Below the pieces are notes generated by a model, which saw nothing but the letters and a program-made list of their open reading frames with translations, had not been told where the DNA came from and ran no database searches. The position numbers were made by a program, and so were the translations under genes. A stretch of DNA of 64,000 nucleotides from an uncultured Clostridia bacterium (GTDB taxonomy: Bacteria; Bacillota; Clostridia; Oscillospirales; Ruminococcaceae), in the NCBI GenBank assembly GCA_947625195.1, contig CANQNK010000007.1, positions 1 to 64,000 on the forward strand. Reading direction: 5' to 3'. Positions 60,730 to 64,000 of this stretch are shown here, one piece after another (within the stretch, counting starts at the first letter, position 1; every line of letters begins with the position of its first letter).

Positions 60730-62073
60730 ATGAGTATAAATGTGGCGCTTGACGGACCGTCCGGTGCGGGAAAGTCTACTATAGCAAAAGCTGCGGCTCA
60801 AAAGCTTAAATACCTTTACGTTGATACAGGAGCTATGTACCGTGCGGTAGCGCTGTATGTTTTGTCATGCGGTAAAAAAACTGATAATGCGCAGGAAGTT
60901 ATTTCTGCTCTAAAAAATATTGAAATCAGTCTGATACATACAGACGAGGGTCAGAGAATAATTTTAAACGGCGAGGATGTAAGCGATAAAATACGAACGC
61001 CGGAGATTTCAATGGCGGCTTCTCAGGTTTCGTCTATACCTGAGACGAGGGAATTTTTGCTTTCGCTTCAAAAAAATCTAGCCAGAGAAAACAATGTAAT
61101 TATGGACGGAAGAGATATAGGAACTGTTGTTTTGCCCGACGCTCAGGTGAAGATTTTTCTTACCGCCTCTTGCGAGGAAAGAGCAAAACGCAGATATAAG
61201 GAACTTGTTGAACGCGGTGAAAATGTAGTTTACGATGATATTCTCAGGGATATTGAACAGCGCGATTATAACGACATACACAGAGAGATAGCTCCGCTGA
61301 AAAAAGCTGAGGATGCGGTAGAGATTGATACCACAGGTATTTGCTTTGAAAAGGCTGTAAGCAAGGTTATATGGACAATAAAGGATAGTGTGGCAAAATT
61401 TTCCCGCAGGGAGATACCTGCTGTTCGTCCGGTTAAAAAGGGTAATAAAACGCCGCTTTGGAAGCGAATTGCCCACGAGTTCCTGAGGCTTGTCGCAAAA
61501 GCGATATATCATATATATCTTGATCTTCATTTTGAGGGACTTGAAAACGTACCAAAGGACGGCTCTAATATTTTTGCGAGCAATCACAGAAGTTATACAG
61601 ATCCTATACTGATTTCCCTGAAGCCTAAGGTAATGTTCTCTTTTATGGCTAAGGAGGAGCTATTTAAGAAAAATATTTTTTTCACGGCAGTAATAAAGAT
61701 TTTCGGAGCATTCCCTGTCGCCAGAGGAAAGGGCGGCGCCGAAGCTGTTGATATGTCCTTAGAAAGGCTTAATAAAGGCTACAATCTTGTGATATTCCCT
61801 GAGGGAACTAGATCAAGGGACGGAAGGGTTCTGAAGGGTAAAACCGGAGTAGCTCTTGTTGCTGCAATGGCGCAGGTTCCTGTGATTCCGGTTGGAATTG
61901 TATTTGAAGGTAATATCAAGTTTCGCAGAAAGGTTACGGTAAGGTTCGGAAAGCCAATTATACCAAAGGAAATCGGCGTTGATGACTGCTCATCTAAAAA
62001 GTTGAGAATCTTGCGCAATGAGATAATGGCCTCAATTACCGAGCTGGTGGAAGAAAATGTTAACAAATTGTAA
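60730..62073 (+). CDS. Fusion of cytidylate kinase and 1-acylglycerol-3-phosphate acyltransferase
   Basis: Residues 1-215 are CMP kinase: ALDGPSGAGKSTIAK (about 6-20), VDTGAMYRAVALYV and MDGRDIGTVVLPDAQVK. It makes CDP/dCDP from CMP/dCMP. Residues about 240-447 are a PlsC-type membrane-associated acyltransferase with the HxxxxD motif in SNHRSYTDPILI (about 283-294), GGAEAVDMSLERL and FPEGTRSRDGRVLKG. It makes phosphatidic acid. Both active sites look whole. The longest frame starts 18 bases earlier, but AAAGGA lies there and points to ATG at 60730. The 3' end overlaps the ispH start by 17 bases. Such fusions occur in Clostridia. Confidence 0.93.
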   Translation: MSINVALDGPSGAGKSTIAKAAAQKLKYLYVDTGAMYRAVALYVLSCGKKTDNAQEVISALKNIEISLIHTDEGQRIILNGEDVSDKIRTPEISMAASQVSSIPETREFLLSLQKNLARENNVIMDGRDIGTVVLPDAQVKIFLTASCEERAKRRYKELVERGENVVYDDILRDIEQRDYNDIHREIAPLKKAEDAVEIDTTGICFEKAVSKVIWTIKDSVAKFSRREIPAVRPVKKGNKTPLWKRIAHEFLRLVAKAIYHIYLDLHFEGLENVPKDGSNIFASNHRSYTDPILISLKPKVMFSFMAKEELFKKNIFFTAVIKIFGAFPVARGKGGAEAVDMSLERLNKGYNLVIFPEGTRSRDGRVLKGKTGVALVAAMAQVPVIPVGIVFEGNIKFRRKVTVRFGKPIIPKEIGVDDCSSKKLRILRNEIMASITELVEENVNKL

Positions 62074-64000
62074 AATTTTAGTTGCAAAGACTGCCGGATT
62101 TTGTTTTGGTGTAGACAGAGCAATAAAAATAGTGTATAATGAACTAAATAACCGAGTTAAAAAGGTTGTTACATTAGGACCAATTATTCATAATCAGAGA
62201 GTTGTTTCCGATCTGGAAAGGAAGGGCGTTTTTGCTGTTGACAGTGTTGAAGATGCCGGGGAGTGCGTTGCGGTAATCCGCTCGCACGGCGTCTCAAAGT
62301 CGGTATATGACGAGCTTAAGGCGATCGGTGCGCAAATTGTTGACGCTACCTGTCCTTTTGTTTCCCGAATACATAATATATGTCTTGAGCATTCGCACTC
62401 GGGCTATACAATGCTTATTGCGGGGGATAAAACTCATCCTGAGGTTATCGGAATCAAGGGGCACTGTGAAGGAAAGGCGTTTGTGTTTTCAACCGAAAGC
62501 GAGCTTAAAGATATTTTAGCGCTTCTTCCAAGTGATGAAAAAATTGCTGTCGTTTCGCAAACCACCTTTAACAAAGCAGTGTGGGATGACTTGAAGAGCA
62601 CGGTGCTCAGTGCTTTTGAGAATGCTGTGGTTTTTGATACCATATGCAGTGCAACGGCTAAAAGGCAGAATGAGGCAGAGAAGCTTGCCAAAACGGTCGA
62701 TCTGATGATTATTGTCGGCGGGAGGAACAGCTCAAATACGCTTAAGCTCAAAGAGGTTTGCAGTCAGCACTGCCGGACCTATTTGGTGGAGGATTACAAG
62801 GAGCTTTATGATTTGGATTATTCTAATGTGAAATTCTTAGGAATTTCTGCCGGTGCATCGACTCCGGCGTATATTATCAAGGAGGTAGAAAGGACAATGA
62901 CTGAGATTCTGAACAACGAGGAGAATTTCAATTTTGAGGAGGCTGTTGAGCACTCTTTCAAAAAAATATATATAGGAGCAAAGCTGACCGGTACGGTAAC
63001 TGCTGTCAACAAGAGCGAAGCGCTTGTTGACATTGGTGTTAAGAGCACAGGAATAATCCCTGCAGCTGAGATTTCTGACGACCCTGGCAAAAGACCAGAA
63101 GACGTTTTATCTGTGGGAGATACGGTTGACGTTATTGTTTTGAAAACTAACGATCAGGACGGTATCGTTACACTTTCAAAGAGAAAAGTAGACGCTATGG
63201 TAGGATTTGAAACTATAAAGAATGCCAAGGAAGACGGAAGCGTTTTAACCGGGGTAGTTTCAAAGGTCGTTAAGGGAGGAGTGTTGGTTTCCACAAACGG
63301 CGTGAGCGTATTTATACCTGCTACCCAGACTAATGTGAACAGGGGAGATAACCTGGAGACTATTTTAAGAACCGAGGTAAACTTCAAGATCATAGATGTT
63401 GATGAAAGAAGAAATCGTGCGGTCGGCTCAATTCGTGCGGTGCTCAGAGAAGAAAGAGAGAAGGCAAGAGCCGCTTTCTTTGAGAGCGCTAAGGCAGGAC
63501 AGGTAAGAAACGGTACCGTTAAGAGTATTACTGACTACGGTGTGTTTGTAGATCTCGGTGGAATAGACGGACTTGTAAGAAAACCGGATATTACCTGGAA
63601 GAGAATCAAGCACCCGTCCGATGCTGTATCAATAGGGGATGAGGTTGAGGTCACTATCAAGGATATTGACGTTGAAAATCAAAAGGTATCTCTTATAATG
63701 AAAAAGGACGAGGATAATCCTTGGACGATTTTCAACAGAAACTTCGGCGTTGGTCAGGAGATAAAGGTTACTATCGTATCAATTACGTCTTTTGGAGCTT
63801 TTGCAAGAATTATTGACGGAATTGACGGACTTATCCACATTTCTCAGATTGCCAACACGAGAGTTGACAATGTTGCGGATTTTCTGTCTGTTGGTGACGA
63901 GGTTAACGTAAAGATCACTGAAATAGACACCGAGCAAAACAGAATCAGTCTTTCTATAAGGGCTCTTTTACCTGAGGAGAAGCCGGAGCAAACAGAACCA
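62057..64000 (+). CDS. ispH-rpsA: IspH / ribosomal protein S1 fusion (runs off right edge)
   Basis: The frame is open from ATG at 62057 to base 64000 (648 codons). Residues 1-280 are IspH, the 4Fe-4S enzyme of the MEP isoprenoid pathway, with cluster cysteines Cys16 (GFCFGVDRA), Cys99 (DATCPF) and Cys197 (FDTICSATAKRQ) and SHGV and GGRNSSNT motifs. From about 300 on, four S1 RNA-binding domains are visible, marked by IGAKLTGTVTAVNKSEALVDI, VVSKVVKGGVLVS, VRNGTVKSITDYGVFVDLGG and FGAFARIIDGIDGLIHIS. IspH-S1 fusions are common in Clostridia. The start lies inside the end of cmk-plsC, with GGTGG upstream, so translation is probably coupled. Confidence 0.95.
   Translation, partial: MLTNCKILVAKTAGFCFGVDRAIKIVYNELNNRVKKVVTLGPIIHNQRVVSDLERKGVFAVDSVEDAGECVAVIRSHGVSKSVYDELKAIGAQIVDATCPFVSRIHNICLEHSHSGYTMLIAGDKTHPEVIGIKGHCEGKAFVFSTESELKDILALLPSDEKIAVVSQTTFNKAVWDDLKSTVLSAFENAVVFDTICSATAKRQNEAEKLAKTVDLMIIVGGRNSSNTLKLKEVCSQHCRTYLVEDYKELYDLDYSNVKFLGISAGASTPAYIIKEVERTMTEILNNEENFNFEEAVEHSFKKIYIGAKLTGTVTAVNKSEALVDIGVKSTGIIPAAEISDDPGKRPEDVLSVGDTVDVIVLKTNDQDGIVTLSKRKVDAMVGFETIKNAKEDGSVLTGVVSKVVKGGVLVSTNGVSVFIPATQTNVNRGDNLETILRTEVNFKIIDVDERRNRAVGSIRAVLREEREKARAAFFESAKAGQVRNGTVKSITDYGVFVDLGGIDGLVRKPDITWKRIKHPSDAVSIGDEVEVTIKDIDVENQKVSLIMKKDEDNPWTIFNRNFGVGQEIKVTIVSITSFGAFARIIDGIDGLIHISQIANTRVDNVADFLSVGDEVNVKITEIDTEQNRISLSIRALLPEEKPEQTEP

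Noticed and set aside
1-64000. rRNA, tRNA, CRISPR array, prophage or intact insertion sequence
   Set aside because: No cloverleaf with a usable anticodon, no spaced direct repeats and no transposase, integrase or phage structural gene was seen in the gaps or frames.

Overview
The window looks like chromosomal core sequence from a low-to-moderate G+C Firmicute of class Clostridia, probably near Ruminococcaceae/Oscillospiraceae. Evidence includes strong AGGAGG-type ribosome binding sites, consensus sigma-A promoters with 17-base spacers, a perfect CIRCE heat-shock operator, the HprK-MurB-RapZ-WhiA block, HemZ, TepA-YlzJ-FtsK, a cytidylate kinase/acyltransferase fusion and the Clostridia-type IspH/ribosomal-protein-S1 fusion. 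I see no rRNA, tRNA, CRISPR array, prophage or intact transposase. The family assignment is inference; the class-level one is well supported.

Layout. 1-1058 is the cut end of an FtsX/MacB-like permease gene behind a small secreted protein with its own strong promoter (minus strand). 1877-6390 is a MoxR ATPase / DUF58 / membrane transglutaminase operon with a perfect consensus promoter and a terminator. 6549-9146 is clpB with CIRCE, and 9332-10738 an NfeD/SPFH membrane pair. From 11011 the plus strand carries recJ, rel, a metallo-beta-lactamase hydrolase, hemZ, a 23S rRNA uracil methyltransferase and a HAD phosphatase. 19365-19922 is a degraded patch with a broken methyltransferase tail and hairpins. 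A minus-strand prs-type gene follows. 21395-35207 is a long plus-strand run: murD, two M42 peptidases, a GNAT, a PLP lyase, hprK, a PHP phosphatase, murB, rapZ, whiA, a small membrane protein and dnaE. After a frameshifted remnant come the M16 pair yfmF/yfmH, lgt, folD, rpsO, pnp, recD2, comF, a Na+-pump beta/gamma pair and yfbR (to 48835). The minus-strand operon acn-icd-rex (48909-52729) has a Rex box on its own promoter. The plus strand then resumes with tepA, ylzJ, uppP, ftsK, a ComEC-like hydrolase with a DUF3006 partner, an RpiR regulator, a flavoprotein, cmk-plsC and ispH-rpsA, which runs off the right edge.

How genes work together. Cell-envelope genes recur: murD, murB, uppP, lgt, plsC, ispH (polyprenol precursors) and rapZ/whiA. 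rel, recJ, recD2, dnaE, pnp and ftsK cover stress, repair, replication, RNA decay and chromosome segregation. The acn-icd-rex operon makes 2-oxoglutarate, and the sequence predicts control by the NADH/NAD+ sensor it encodes.

No clearly new multi-gene system is visible. The most informative observations are the Rex-box autoregulation of acn-icd-rex, the orphan OadBG pair, the decayed patches at 19.4-19.9 kb and 35.2 kb, the secreted-protein/permease unit at the left edge, and the overlap of two fusion genes at the right edge. Several starts were moved downstream of the longest reading frame because the Shine-Dalgarno sequence overlaps or abuts the first possible start codon; each case is explained.
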